A DNA stretch of 64,000 bases. Origin: an uncultured Bacteroidales bacterium (GTDB lineage: Bacteria > Bacteroidota > Bacteroidia > Bacteroidales > FEN-979). Location of the stretch: the NCBI GenBank assembly GCA_903877385.1, contig CAIRDP010000053.1:1-64000 (forward strand), given 5' to 3'. A program made the translations under genes and the position numbers. Positions 1 through 9,405 of this stretch are shown here, piece after piece. The notes under the pieces were generated by a model. The model was not told the DNA's origin, did no database searches, and worked only from the letters and a program-made list of their open reading frames with translations. The stretch's first letter is position 1, and every line of letters starts with the position of its first letter.

Positions 1-132
1 AGGCCGGGATTTTGCCGCCGGCTTCCTTCAGATTCCTTCTCGCGAAGGACACCCTTGCCTTGAGCTAATGATTCCTACTGCCAAGTTCATAGCGGACTTT
101 CACCGCCAAGTTATCGCCCATGCCGGGCGCAC
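1..132 (-). mobile_element. Group IIC intron, 5' end (partial; runs off the left edge)
   Basis: Read on the minus strand, position 132 begins with GTGCGCCCGGCATGGG, the characteristic start of group II intron RNA. It continues with conserved domain I strings: GGTGAAAGTCC, TGGCAGTAGGAA, CAAGGGTGTCC and GAATCTGAAGGAAGC. The order and wording match what I remember of the Oceanobacillus iheyensis class C intron, so I call it class IIC. The intron-encoded protein and the 3' end lie outside the window. Class C introns typically insert just after transcription terminators, and this one abuts the U-tract of the terminator at 133-166. Direct observation: the sequence motifs and the position. Inference: class and orientation. 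The 5' splice site is taken as 132/133. Confidence 0.85.
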
Positions 133-166
133 AAAAAAAAGCCCCCGGCCAAGCAAATCCGGGGGC
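133..166 (-). terminator. Rho-independent terminator of the PepSY-like lipoprotein gene; 5' exon of the intron
   Basis: On the minus strand GCCCCCGG and CCGGGGGC form an 8 bp GC-rich stem (159-166 with 141-148), with a 10-base loop and a run of eight T (140-133). It lies 25 bases after the stop codon of the lipoprotein gene. The group II intron starts at the base after the T-run. Confidence 0.9.
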
Positions 167-190
167 TTTAAGCGTGATACGGTTTGAAGA

Positions 191-967
191 TTACTGGGAA
201 CAGACGAGTGTGCCGTCGGCCTGCATCCTCAATCTCTTATGGTCTTTAATGAGCCTAAGGTACACCACGAATTGCAAACTGTTATCTGCCAATGTATATT
301 TCTCTGCTTCAGGGCAGACCTGATACCCGGCATAATTTGCAGCTACATAATCTTTCACGGCCTGGGGTACATCGGCATAGCGGTGCCTTTCAGCTTTTAA
401 CAGGAATATATTGGCATTGCTGAACACGACCTTCAGCGGAGGAACTGTGTCTTTTTTACCGATCATTACTTCCTTGATCTGGCCGTCAAGGCAAAGCGAA
501 TCATAATCGGCATGCAGAATGGTATACCCTGCATAATTTGCAGCGATATAATCCCTGATCACCTGCGATAATGAATCCAGGGGAATTCCATGTCCGCCAC
601 CCGGGGGCGGGGGACCGTGATGGCCCCTGTGATGCCAGCCGCCATTGGTTGTATCACCCGGAATGGTATCGCCGGGATGGCCGCCGTTACAATAGGGCCT
701 TCCATCGCCAAGGTAATTGCCATCACCTGAAAATGCAAGGGTTTCGGTCGTGTTCAGGCTTACTACATATTTTGCAGTGGAATTCGTCAGAACAAGGATA
801 TAATCTATGCTCGCATCGGGATAGTTGAGTTCAACGTAATCGGCTGCTTTTGTCGGAAGCGAAACCGTCGTACTCGTTGCGCTTGTCGTGCCTGTCTGGT
901 CTTTTTTGCTGCAGGCGCCAATAATCATCACTGCAGTGACAAGCATCAGGAACATTGTTTTTTTCAT
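191..967 (-). CDS. PepSY-like lipoprotein with His/Gly/Pro-rich linker
   Basis: The predicted product is a 258-residue lipoprotein. I start at the Met giving MKKTMFLML (967), because a hydrophobic signal and a lipobox ending IGAC follow at once; an upstream in-frame Met at 1000 would add 11 polar residues. After lipidation the protein has what look like PepSY-like (putative beta-lactamase-inhibitor-like) modules: repeated 'I..Y...NY.gy.i' units such as VIRDYIAANYAGYTI and AVKDYVAANYAGYQV, a pattern common in Bacteroidota. A linker rich in His, Gly and Pro (HHRGHHGPPPPGGGHG) separates the first unit from the others and could bind metal, though that is inference. The molecular function is unknown. 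The gene stands alone with its own terminator. Confidence 0.75.
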   Translation of the reverse strand: MKKTMFLMLVTAVMIIGACSKKDQTGTTSATSTTVSLPTKAADYVELNYPDASIDYILVLTNSTAKYVVSLNTTETLAFSGDGNYLGDGRPYCNGGHPGDTIPGDTTNGGWHHRGHHGPPPPGGGHGIPLDSLSQVIRDYIAANYAGYTILHADYDSLCLDGQIKEVMIGKKDTVPPLKVVFSNANIFLLKAERHRYADVPQAVKDYVAANYAGYQVCPEAEKYTLADNSLQFVVYLRLIKDHKRLRMQADGTLVCSQ

Positions 968-1137
968 CGTTGTAGAGTTTAAGTGAAGCCTTTCTTTCAC
1001 GCATCAAGGCTTAGCGTCCGTTTCTGCAATCAGGTCCAGAAGAGGAGGTAATAATATTTCATGAATCTGCTTTATTGAATAACCCGGGAAAAGAAAATGG
1101 TTGTCCGAACACCTGAATTTAGTTTGACTGCCATTAC

Positions 1138-1157
1138 AATGCCAGCATGCTGGCATT
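1138..1157. promoter_or_regulatory. Perfect 20 bp palindrome upstream of the Tricorn protease gene
   Basis: AATGCCAGCATGCTGGCATT is a perfect inverted repeat centred about 92 bases before the chosen start codon (1240). It is a candidate operator or cruciform. No T-run follows, so it does not look like a terminator. No clear TANNTTTG promoter was found in the 968-1239 gap. Confidence 0.4.
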
Positions 1158-1239
1158 ATGTGACAGCAGATTTATTTCGTTCCTTTGTAACGTTTTAGCA
1201 AAATATCGGTCTATTCTTATTGTAAAATCCCTTCCCTGT

Positions 1240-4200
1240 ATGAAAAAAATCTTTAGCCTTGGTCTTCTGATCATCCTTGCAACCACCGCTTTTTGCCAGG
1301 AAAACCCTCTTTGGATGCGGTACACCGCAATTTCGCCCGACGGGCAAACCATTCTTTTCTGTTATAAAGGCGACATCTGGTCGGTTCCTTCTGCCGGCGG
1401 GACTGCTGTTCCCCTTACCCTCACCGATTCCTACGAGTACGCCCCTGTATGGAGCCATGACGGCAAAACCCTTGCCTTTGCGTCGGACCGTTACGGGAAC
1501 TTTGATGTATTCGTAATGCCGGCATCCGGTGGCGAAGCAACCCGTCTGACCTTCAGTTCAAACAAGGAAGTACCCAGCAGCTTTACCGCCAATGATAAGG
1601 ATGTGATTTTTTCGGCTTACCGCCAGGATATTTCATCCAATGCCCAGTTCCCCATTTCACTGATGAGCGAACTTTACACCGTGCCGGTTGCCGGGGGAAA
1701 AGTGTCGCTTTTACTTCCTACGCCGGCCCTCGCAGCCACTCCCACATCCACAGGCGATAAAATTATTTTTGAAGATATCAAAGGGTACGAAAATGAATGG
1801 CGCAAACACCATACATCGGCTATTGCCCGTGATATATGGTTCTACGATTTCAATTCTGCAAAATACACAAAACTTACAAGTTTCAAAGGCGAGGACAGGA
1901 ACCCCTGGTTCGATACAAACGACAAGGATTTCTATTACCTCAGCGAACAAAGCGGGTCGTTCAATGTGTACAAAAGTTCGATTGCTGATCCTTCAAAACC
2001 GATTGCCCTCACTCATTTTTCGAAAAACCCGGTCCGCTTCCTCAGCAGGTCAAAGAACAATATGCTATGCTTCACTTACGACGGGGAGATCTACACCATG
2101 CAGCCGGGAAGTGAGCCGAAAAAAGTCAGTGTTAAAGTTAATGCCGGCGGCCGCAGCCCCCAGGAACGCATTACCCCGGTAAATGAAGGATTCACCGAAA
2201 TGAGGCTGGCCCCCAACGGTAAAGAATTCGTTTATGTTTTCCGTGGCGAGATCTTTGTAAGCAGCGTGGATGGAGGTATCACCAAGCGTATCACCAATAC
2301 TCCTTACCAGGAACGCGGTGTGAGCTTCAGCCCCGACGGCCGTTCCCTGGTATATGCAGCAGAAGTCAACAGCAGCTGGAATATATATACAACCTCCATT
2401 GTACGTAAGGAGGAACCTTATTTTTATGCTTCAACTGTCCTGAAAACTGAAGCCCTGGTGGCCACCGATGCCGAGGAATTCCAGCCATTATATTCCCCCG
2501 ACGGAAAGGAAGTCGCTTATCTTGAAAACAGGGTGGTTCTCAAAGTCATCAACCTGGCCAGCAAAAAGACCCGGTTGATCATGCCTGCCGATGTTAATTA
2601 TTCTTACGCCGACGGGGACCAGTATTACCAGTGGTCCCCCGACAGCAAATGGTTCCTGGTCCAGTTTTCATATCCCGACAGGATCTTCTCACCTGAAGTC
2701 GGACTTGTTTCTGCCGACGGCAAAGGCGAAATCCATAACCTGACTCTCAGCGGCTACGATGATTACGGCCCAAAATGGTCGGTCAACGGCAAGATGATGA
2801 TATGGGGTTGCGACCGTGACGGCGCACGCGAACAGGGAGGCGGCCTCTCAAGTTCCGATGTGTATGCCATGTTTTTTACAAAAGCGGCATTTGACAGGTT
2901 CAAACTTTCGAAAGAGGAGCTAGCCCTTGTGAAAGAGCAGGAAGAGAAAGCCGAAAAAGATAAAAAGAAAACCGACGAAAAGGCAAAACCGGAAGCAGAT
3001 AAAAAAGCAAAGGCCGACACAAGTGTAAAGGATTCTTCAAAAACTCAGGTGCTTATCGACTGGGAAAACCTCACCGAACGAAAGGCCAGGCTCACAACGC
3101 ATACCTCACCGGTGAGCGACTGGCTGCTTTCGAAAGATAATGAGAAACTGTTCTACCTTACCAGTTTTGAAAAAGATAATGATCTCTGGGTGACTGACCT
3201 CCGCACAAAGGAAACCAAGCAGTTTGCCAAGATCGGGGCTAAAGGAGTTCAGATGGAGCTTTCGGCCGATGGCAAATTTATCCTGCTGATGGCTGATGGC
3301 AAACCTATGAAGGTGGATGCCGAAAGCGGAAAGGCTGAACCTCTGAAAACCTCGGGTGAAATGCTTGTCAAACCGGCAGATGAACGTCAGTATATCTTCG
3401 GCCACGCCTGGAGGCAGTTCAAGGAAAAATTTTATGTAGTCGACATGCAGGGAGTTGACTGGGACTATTATTATAAGGTTTATAAGAAGTTCCTGCCCTA
3501 CATCAGCAACAATTATGATTTTGCCGAGATGCTCAGCGAAATGCTGGGCGAGATGAATGCATCCCATACCGGTTGCGGTTACCGCGCAGGCAGACCGAAT
3601 ACCGACCAGACGGCCGACCTTGGACTTTTTTACGACTATGACTATAAAGGGCAGGGATTGAAAATTTCAGAAGTAATTGAAGGCGGACCAATTGACAAAG
3701 CCACTTCCAGGATCAAAGCAGGGAACATCATTGAAAAGATCGACGGGCTTGAGCTCACCGACACTATGGATTTTTACAGTGTGCTGAACCGTAAAACCGG
3801 CAAGCTCACCCTGCTTTCGGTATATAATCCAGCCAGCGGTGAACGCTGGGAAGAAAGCGTAAAACCTATAGGCATTGGTGAGGCCAATGAACTGCTCTAC
3901 AAACGCTGGGTGAAGAACCGCCGCCTTGAAGTCGAAAAACTTTCAAACGGACAAATTGGTTATGTGCATGTGCGTTCCATGGACGACGCCAGTATGAGGG
4001 TGGTCTTTGAGGAAGCCCTGGGGAGGAATTTTGAAAAGAAAGCCCTTATCGTGGATACGCGATTCAACGGGGGTGGCAATATTCATGAACAGTTGTCGGA
4101 CTTCCTCAGCGGGAAAAAGTACATCGATATTATTCCCCACGGCCAATATGTAGGTTCCGAACCTGCTGATAAATGGGTTAAACCATCCATCGTCCTGATA

Positions 4201-4494
4201 GGCGAAAGCAATTATTCCGATGCACATTTATTCCCTGTGGCCTATAAACTAAAAAATATCGGGAAGACAGTGGGCATGCCGGTCCCGGGAACAGGAACCT
4301 TTGTATGGTGGGAAACACAGATTGATCCCACACTCGTTTTTGGTATCCCTATGGGTGGATGGCGGATGCCTGATGGAAGGTTCTGTGAAAACAACCAGCT
4401 GGAACCCGATATTAAAGTTGCCAATGATCCGGGCGTTCTATCATCGGGTCATGACCAGCAGATCGAAGCAGCCGTGAAGGAGCTCATGAAATAG
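1240..4494 (+). CDS. Tricorn-type S41 family protease
   Basis: This is a secreted or periplasmic protease of 1084 residues. I start at 1240 (MKKIFSLGLLIILATTAFCQ) because it opens with a signal peptide; the longer frame from 1147 adds a hydrophobic stretch that does not look like coding sequence. PD40/WD-like propeller repeats fill the first half ('SPDGQTILF', 'SHDGKTLAFASDR', 'SPDGRSLVYAAE'). They are followed by a Lys/Glu/Ala-rich linker (about residues 565-605), a second propeller-like part, a PDZ region and the S41 core. Candidate catalytic residues are His776 (in NASHTG) and Ser993 (in NYSDAHLFP), matching the Tricorn His and nucleophile positions. Tricorn enzymes trim peptides made by other proteases. 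The 3' end overlaps the convergent PPTase gene by 11 bases. Confidence 0.9.
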   Translation: MKKIFSLGLLIILATTAFCQENPLWMRYTAISPDGQTILFCYKGDIWSVPSAGGTAVPLTLTDSYEYAPVWSHDGKTLAFASDRYGNFDVFVMPASGGEATRLTFSSNKEVPSSFTANDKDVIFSAYRQDISSNAQFPISLMSELYTVPVAGGKVSLLLPTPALAATPTSTGDKIIFEDIKGYENEWRKHHTSAIARDIWFYDFNSAKYTKLTSFKGEDRNPWFDTNDKDFYYLSEQSGSFNVYKSSIADPSKPIALTHFSKNPVRFLSRSKNNMLCFTYDGEIYTMQPGSEPKKVSVKVNAGGRSPQERITPVNEGFTEMRLAPNGKEFVYVFRGEIFVSSVDGGITKRITNTPYQERGVSFSPDGRSLVYAAEVNSSWNIYTTSIVRKEEPYFYASTVLKTEALVATDAEEFQPLYSPDGKEVAYLENRVVLKVINLASKKTRLIMPADVNYSYADGDQYYQWSPDSKWFLVQFSYPDRIFSPEVGLVSADGKGEIHNLTLSGYDDYGPKWSVNGKMMIWGCDRDGAREQGGGLSSSDVYAMFFTKAAFDRFKLSKEELALVKEQEEKAEKDKKKTDEKAKPEADKKAKADTSVKDSSKTQVLIDWENLTERKARLTTHTSPVSDWLLSKDNEKLFYLTSFEKDNDLWVTDLRTKETKQFAKIGAKGVQMELSADGKFILLMADGKPMKVDAESGKAEPLKTSGEMLVKPADERQYIFGHAWRQFKEKFYVVDMQGVDWDYYYKVYKKFLPYISNNYDFAEMLSEMLGEMNASHTGCGYRAGRPNTDQTADLGLFYDYDYKGQGLKISEVIEGGPIDKATSRIKAGNIIEKIDGLELTDTMDFYSVLNRKTGKLTLLSVYNPASGERWEESVKPIGIGEANELLYKRWVKNRRLEVEKLSNGQIGYVHVRSMDDASMRVVFEEALGRNFEKKALIVDTRFNGGGNIHEQLSDFLSGKKYIDIIPHGQYVGSEPADKWVKPSIVLIGESNYSDAHLFPVAYKLKNIGKTVGMPVPGTGTFVWWETQIDPTLVFGIPMGGWRMPDGRFCENNQLEPDIKVANDPGVLSSGHDQQIEAAVKELMK

Positions 4495-5233
4495 GCTGTA
4501 ATCCGGCCAGCCTTATCATTGCCTGCTCAAGATTCTTTTCCGCCGGGAAAGCTATTGAAAGAATACCCCGGGGGAGGTTTAGTGTAATTGTGGTGAACAT
4601 CGACAGATGTTTAAACCGGCACAGGCGGAGTAACTGATTCCCCGCAATGAGGGTTTGGGTACTCTCTGTCTCGTACCATTCCACAGGAGCCCGGAATCCG
4701 AGCCTGATCGCCTTGCCAAGAGCTTCTTTCACAGTCCACAGTAAATGGAGGAACCAAAGCGGATCTGGTTCCTGTTTACAGAGTTCTTTTTCATGATTGC
4801 TGAGCACCGAACTGATGACAGGACCGTTTTTCTGAGAAATGGTTTCAATGTCTATCCCCATGGGAACTGAAAACGGGAAACACAATCCTGCATTCCATGT
4901 TTCACTGTGGGCCAATGAAATGCCATAAGGCATGGCAAGGCTTTTAAGAAAAGGTTCCCCCAGGCTGCTGTTTCCTGAAGCTGTTTCTGAAGAAATGATA
5001 TCAGGAAAGATTGTTTTCATTGCCATTTTCACTGCAATCCTTCCCTGCAGGAAAGAACGCCGGCGGATATCCGAGGCAAAACTCAGCCCGCTGCGGATCT
5101 CATCAGGATGAAGAAACAGGGAAACATTCCTGTCAAGTTCATCTTCCGTTAATGAAGGAAAGACGGCAAGGCCGGCCGCAAATTCTTCATTTACCGAAGA
5201 AAACCTTACCATTGAAGTTAAAGCTGGTATCAT
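4484..5233 (-). CDS. 4'-phosphopantetheinyl transferase (Sfp type)
   Basis: It transfers phosphopantetheine from CoA to the carrier-protein serines of the NRPS and PKS next door (residues 553, 1633, 1800 and 1064 of the respective proteins). Sfp-family signatures are present: GIDIE, and WTVKEALGKA with the Lys/Glu of the W.KEA..K motif. I prefer the start at 5233 because its ATG overlaps the TGA of the upstream NRPS as ATGA, which implies translational coupling; an in-frame ATG at 5251 would add six residues. It is the last gene of the biosynthetic operon. Its stop lies inside the 3' end of the convergent Tricorn gene, with no terminator visible between them. Confidence 0.9.
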   Translation of the reverse strand: MIPALTSMVRFSSVNEEFAAGLAVFPSLTEDELDRNVSLFLHPDEIRSGLSFASDIRRRSFLQGRIAVKMAMKTIFPDIISSETASGNSSLGEPFLKSLAMPYGISLAHSETWNAGLCFPFSVPMGIDIETISQKNGPVISSVLSNHEKELCKQEPDPLWFLHLLWTVKEALGKAIRLGFRAPVEWYETESTQTLIAGNQLLRLCRFKHLSMFTTITLNLPRGILSIAFPAEKNLEQAMIRLAGLQPIS

Positions 5234-8200
5234 ATCGGGGGATCCATCCATTTTCTGAGTGCAAGGGCGATCTCTCTGACATAGGGTTGTGAAATAACCG
5301 AAACATGGTTACCAGGGATGTCCCTGATCGTCAGATTATCCCTGACCCACCTTCCCCAGCCCAGATCAGCCGCCCTTTCAGGGACTCCGTGCTCCCCTTC
5401 GAAGAGCGGTAAAGCGTCTTCGGCTCTTACCAGAAGAGTCCTCCCCTCGAAAAAGCCGGGACGGCAGGCAGCAGTGATTTCATTATGGAGTATCATCTGA
5501 TCCAGGTATCCGTGAAAATCATTCAAACCCAAATCGGGCGGAACCAGGTTGACCAGCTTAAAGGCTTTAAGAAAAACTTCCGACTGATGTTCCGGTGTTT
5601 TCCCTTGTAAATCTGATACGCTGATACCCAGCGGCCGCCCTGCAAGGTGGGCAACCTTGCCTGCAAAAACCAGCATGCGTTCAAGCGGGTCAATACCGGT
5701 GTTGGGAGTATCGCCCCGGTCTTCAAGTGGAGCAAGTTGGTCGATGATCAGCAAGCGCGGGCTTTTACCCATACTGTCTCTCACCTGCCTTGCCATTTCA
5801 AAGGCTATGAGAGCTCCCATCGACCATCCGCCGAATACAACATTATCGATACTATCGGGCAGGCATATTTCTTCTAGATACAGTCCTGCGAGCTCACTCA
5901 CAGTTTCCACGGCTTTTCCATACAGGCCGGCGGATTGCAAGCCGTAAACCGTAAATTCCATTTCCAGCTCCCTGCCAAGCTCATAATAACAGAGCACGTT
6001 TCCTCCGGCAGGGTGTACCATAAATAATTGTTTTTTTTCTGTGCCCGGCCTGATCGTGACAAGAGAGGACGGTTTTTGTTTTGCACCTGACTCCCTGAGA
6101 AGTTCAGCCAGTTTTGCAACGCTTTCCCTCTCAAATAAGGTAGACAGGGGAAGGTGAACATGAAACTCTTTCTCAATCGCGGCAAATAGCTGGATGGCCA
6201 GGAGTGAATGCCCGCCAAGGTCGAAGAACCCGGCGTCAATCCCGTTCACTTCAGCTTTGAGAACGTCCCTGAAAATATTCAGAAGCTTCAGCTCGGTAAG
6301 GTCCCTGGGCGGCAGCGATGATACTGCATGGACCATGCTTTTTTTCGTCATGCGCTGCAGTTCCCTTAAATCTGTCTTCCCGTTCGAAGTTATCGGGAAA
6401 TGGTCTATTACATGGAAAGCTGAAGGGATCATATACGATGGCAGATGCGATGAAAGCCATTGCCTGAGTTCATTCTCATTAAAAACAAATCCCTGTTTCA
6501 GGCTGATGGCAGCCTCCACGGAACCCGGCGAAGGAACATTTTCAGGAACAAGTACTACAGACTGTTCAACTGCAGGATATGTATTCAGCGAGGCTTCTAT
6601 TTCACTGGTCTCGACCCTGAAGCCCCTGATCTTAATCTGCTGGTCCATCCGTCCTAAAAAAACAACAGACCCGTCCTCATTCATCTTTCCCAGGTCTCCT
6701 GTATGATAGATACGATGACCTGCAGAAAACGGATCAGCTGCGAATTTCTCAATCGTTAACTGTGGGCGGTTGAGATACCCCCGGGCAATATTTTTTCCAC
6801 TTAAAATAATCTCCCCTAGGATACCTTTAGGGACAAGTTGCAGATCCCTGCCCGAGATATATACTGAGGTATTATCAAGGGGAAATCCGATTGGAAAAGA
6901 AAGCGCATCTTGACCAGATTCAAAAGGGATATCCCAGGTAAGGGAGCCTATCGTGGCTTCCGTAGGTCCGTAATGATTAATGATCCTGAGTTCAGGGGCC
7001 AGTTTCCTGACTTGCCCGATAATTCCTGCATCGCATTTCTCGCCTCCCAACATCAGCAGTTTTTTCGGGAGAAGGCTGCCGGCCCTTGAAGAATGAAGCA
7101 GGCTCTGCATATGCGAAGGCACTATTTTCAGGCAATCCGCCGGGCTGCTCTCAAACCAGCTGACAAGCAGGGAAGCATCAGTCGTAAGGTCTTCGGGGAT
7201 TATGACCACCTCACCTCCATGGATCAGGGGGGGGAATATCATTGTGTTGCCAAGGTCGGCGGCAATGGAAGAGATAGTTGCAAAAGAATCCCCGGCATCC
7301 AGGTTCATCCGCTTCCAAGCGGCCCTGGAATAATTCAGAAGCTGGTCAGATCCTATGCAAACCCCTTTAGGAATCCCTGTAGTCCCTGAAGTATATATCA
7401 CGTAGGCTAAATCCCCCTGGTCATAAAATCCCGGCCCTGGAGTTTTTGCGATGGCTTCCTCCTCTTTTTTTTGACCGTTTTCCTGCTTTCCGGCCATCAT
7501 CTTATTATACAGAAGAACAGGGACTTCTGTCCCGGCAATTGCACCCTTTAACTCCTCCGAACCGATAATCAGTCTAAGCGAGGCATCATCGGCAATGAAT
7601 TTCAGCCTTCCGGGGGGCATATTCCTGTCCAGTGGAACATAGGCCGCACCGGCTTTAAATATCCCCAGGATGGAGATTACCAGTGAGGCATTACGAGGCA
7701 GGAACAGACCTACAAGGTCCCCTTTTACAACTCCATGCCCGGCTAGTATGTTTGCAAGGTGATCTGAATCTGAATCCAGCTCTATGTATGAAATCCTTTG
7801 AACCAGGTCGCGCACTGCCATCCGCCCGGGCTCCGACCTTGCCCGGACTTTAAATTCATCAAGCCATGTGGAAGCTTGCTGTAGTCCGGGTTCGGAATCT
7901 GCCGTGGCCTTGCCGAAGCAAACCGAACGCTCTGCCATGGGAAAATATACCAGGCTGCCGCATTCTTCCTTAGGGCTACTGATAAAGGATGAGAGCAGCG
8001 TCTTGTAATTTGCCAGCAGATTCTGTATGGTCCGGGGCAGAAAAATATCTGCAGGATAAGTCACCGAAAGGATCAAGCCCTGGTTGGCTTCCTCTACCCA
8101 GAAATTCAGGTCGAATTTCGAATACGAATAATCTATGCTCTGGGGTTTGACCGAAAGGCCTTTGACGCTGTATAAAGAAGGGATGTTCTGGTAAACGAAA

Positions 8201-9396
8201 TGTACCTGGAAAACAGGGTTTGTACTCAGGCTGCGGTGTGGGTTCAACTCTTCAATCAGTTTTTCAAAAGGCAGTTCCTGCCGCATGAAAGCCTGCTGGC
8301 AGGATTCCCTGACTTCCTTAAGGAAATCCATTGCACTGATATGATCGTCGGTTTTTACCCTCATAGGAAGGGTATTTATAAAAAGCCCCATGGTTTGCTG
8401 GAAAGCAAGCTGGTTTCGCCTGGCTACTGGAACGCCGACCATGATATTGGTTTGCCCGCTGTACTTTGACATCAGAAGCCCGAAGGCTCCGAAAAGCAGG
8501 TGAAACAAGGTAATATTTTCCCGCTGGCAGAACTGCCTGAGGATATCGGTCTCTTCGGCATCAAGTGAGCTGAACTCTTTGTTCCCATGGTATGACATGA
8601 TGACCGGCCTTTGAAAATCAAGCGGAAGGCGCAGAGGCTCAGGAAGGTCTTCCAGCCGGGCTTTCCAGAATTGAAGCTGCTCCTTGTATGCCGGTGTTGA
8701 CATCCAGTCCCTCTCCCATTTCACGAAATCGATGTACTGGTACTCAGGGACCGGGAATGGTGGCGTCTCCCTGTTCTCCAATGCAGCATAGGTCATCGAA
8801 AGTTCTTTTGCAAACAAAGCATTGGACCAGCCGTCAGAGATAATATGATGCGGATTGATCAGAAGCATGTATTCGGAGTCCTGCAAATGAAGAACCTTGA
8901 ACCTCAGCAGGGGAAGCGCATCCAGGGGGATTAAGGTTTTCCCGTGCTCAACGGCTTCTGACATGGCTTTAGCTTCCCTCTCGCCGGACTGCAGCTGACG
9001 GAGATCTTCGTAGATTATTTCCGGTTTGCCAAAGGTATGGACCTGCTGAACAGGCATTCCTTCTTCTTCATGAAACGACGTCCTCAGTATCTCATGCCTT
9101 TCGGTGAGTATGCCCAGGCTCTGAACCAGGATATCAATATTCAGCCGGAATTCTGCCGATATCCTTAATGCAACAGGATTGTTATACAGTGCTTCCCCTT
9201 CGGTAAGCATATTAAGGAACCACATCCTTTCCTGGGCCTTTGAAAGGGGGTAGATACCGGCTTCATTCCTTCCCATTTTAGGGGGTTTCCCGGGTCTCGG
9301 GGCAGACCCGTCCCTTCCTTTTCTCAGAAGGTATTTAAGCTGGCCGGGGCTTAATCCCGACAAGCGTTCATTCAGCGATTTATCTTCCTTGGCCAA
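5230..9396 (-). CDS. NRPS termination module, C-A-T-TE, predicted Asp
   Basis: This 1388-residue synthetase has four domains. The condensation domain (about 45-490) has an intact HHIISDG motif at 183-189. The adenylation domain (about 505-1000) has the Ser/Thr-rich core YTSGTTGIPKG, GPTEAT and YHTGDL. The carrier domain has Ser1064 in LGGHS. The C-terminal thioesterase has GWSMG (Ser1192) and His1364. Aligning the pocket by eye to GrsA gives D714 L T K M G H I G plus Lys, one residue from the remembered Asp code DLTKVGHIGK, so Asp is predicted. There is no epimerase, so L-Asp is expected. The N-terminus (LSGLSPGQLKYLLRKG) resembles that of the preceding enoyl reductase and may be a docking helix. 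It releases the final product by hydrolysis or cyclisation. Confidence 0.92.
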   Translation of the reverse strand: MAKEDKSLNERLSGLSPGQLKYLLRKGRDGSAPRPGKPPKMGRNEAGIYPLSKAQERMWFLNMLTEGEALYNNPVALRISAEFRLNIDILVQSLGILTERHEILRTSFHEEEGMPVQQVHTFGKPEIIYEDLRQLQSGEREAKAMSEAVEHGKTLIPLDALPLLRFKVLHLQDSEYMLLINPHHIISDGWSNALFAKELSMTYAALENRETPPFPVPEYQYIDFVKWERDWMSTPAYKEQLQFWKARLEDLPEPLRLPLDFQRPVIMSYHGNKEFSSLDAEETDILRQFCQRENITLFHLLFGAFGLLMSKYSGQTNIMVGVPVARRNQLAFQQTMGLFINTLPMRVKTDDHISAMDFLKEVRESCQQAFMRQELPFEKLIEELNPHRSLSTNPVFQVHFVYQNIPSLYSVKGLSVKPQSIDYSYSKFDLNFWVEEANQGLILSVTYPADIFLPRTIQNLLANYKTLLSSFISSPKEECGSLVYFPMAERSVCFGKATADSEPGLQQASTWLDEFKVRARSEPGRMAVRDLVQRISYIELDSDSDHLANILAGHGVVKGDLVGLFLPRNASLVISILGIFKAGAAYVPLDRNMPPGRLKFIADDASLRLIIGSEELKGAIAGTEVPVLLYNKMMAGKQENGQKKEEEAIAKTPGPGFYDQGDLAYVIYTSGTTGIPKGVCIGSDQLLNYSRAAWKRMNLDAGDSFATISSIAADLGNTMIFPPLIHGGEVVIIPEDLTTDASLLVSWFESSPADCLKIVPSHMQSLLHSSRAGSLLPKKLLMLGGEKCDAGIIGQVRKLAPELRIINHYGPTEATIGSLTWDIPFESGQDALSFPIGFPLDNTSVYISGRDLQLVPKGILGEIILSGKNIARGYLNRPQLTIEKFAADPFSAGHRIYHTGDLGKMNEDGSVVFLGRMDQQIKIRGFRVETSEIEASLNTYPAVEQSVVLVPENVPSPGSVEAAISLKQGFVFNENELRQWLSSHLPSYMIPSAFHVIDHFPITSNGKTDLRELQRMTKKSMVHAVSSLPPRDLTELKLLNIFRDVLKAEVNGIDAGFFDLGGHSLLAIQLFAAIEKEFHVHLPLSTLFERESVAKLAELLRESGAKQKPSSLVTIRPGTEKKQLFMVHPAGGNVLCYYELGRELEMEFTVYGLQSAGLYGKAVETVSELAGLYLEEICLPDSIDNVVFGGWSMGALIAFEMARQVRDSMGKSPRLLIIDQLAPLEDRGDTPNTGIDPLERMLVFAGKVAHLAGRPLGISVSDLQGKTPEHQSEVFLKAFKLVNLVPPDLGLNDFHGYLDQMILHNEITAACRPGFFEGRTLLVRAEDALPLFEGEHGVPERAADLGWGRWVRDNLTIRDIPGNHVSVISQPYVREIALALRKWMDPPI

Positions 9397-9405
9397 TAGT
9401 CTATT

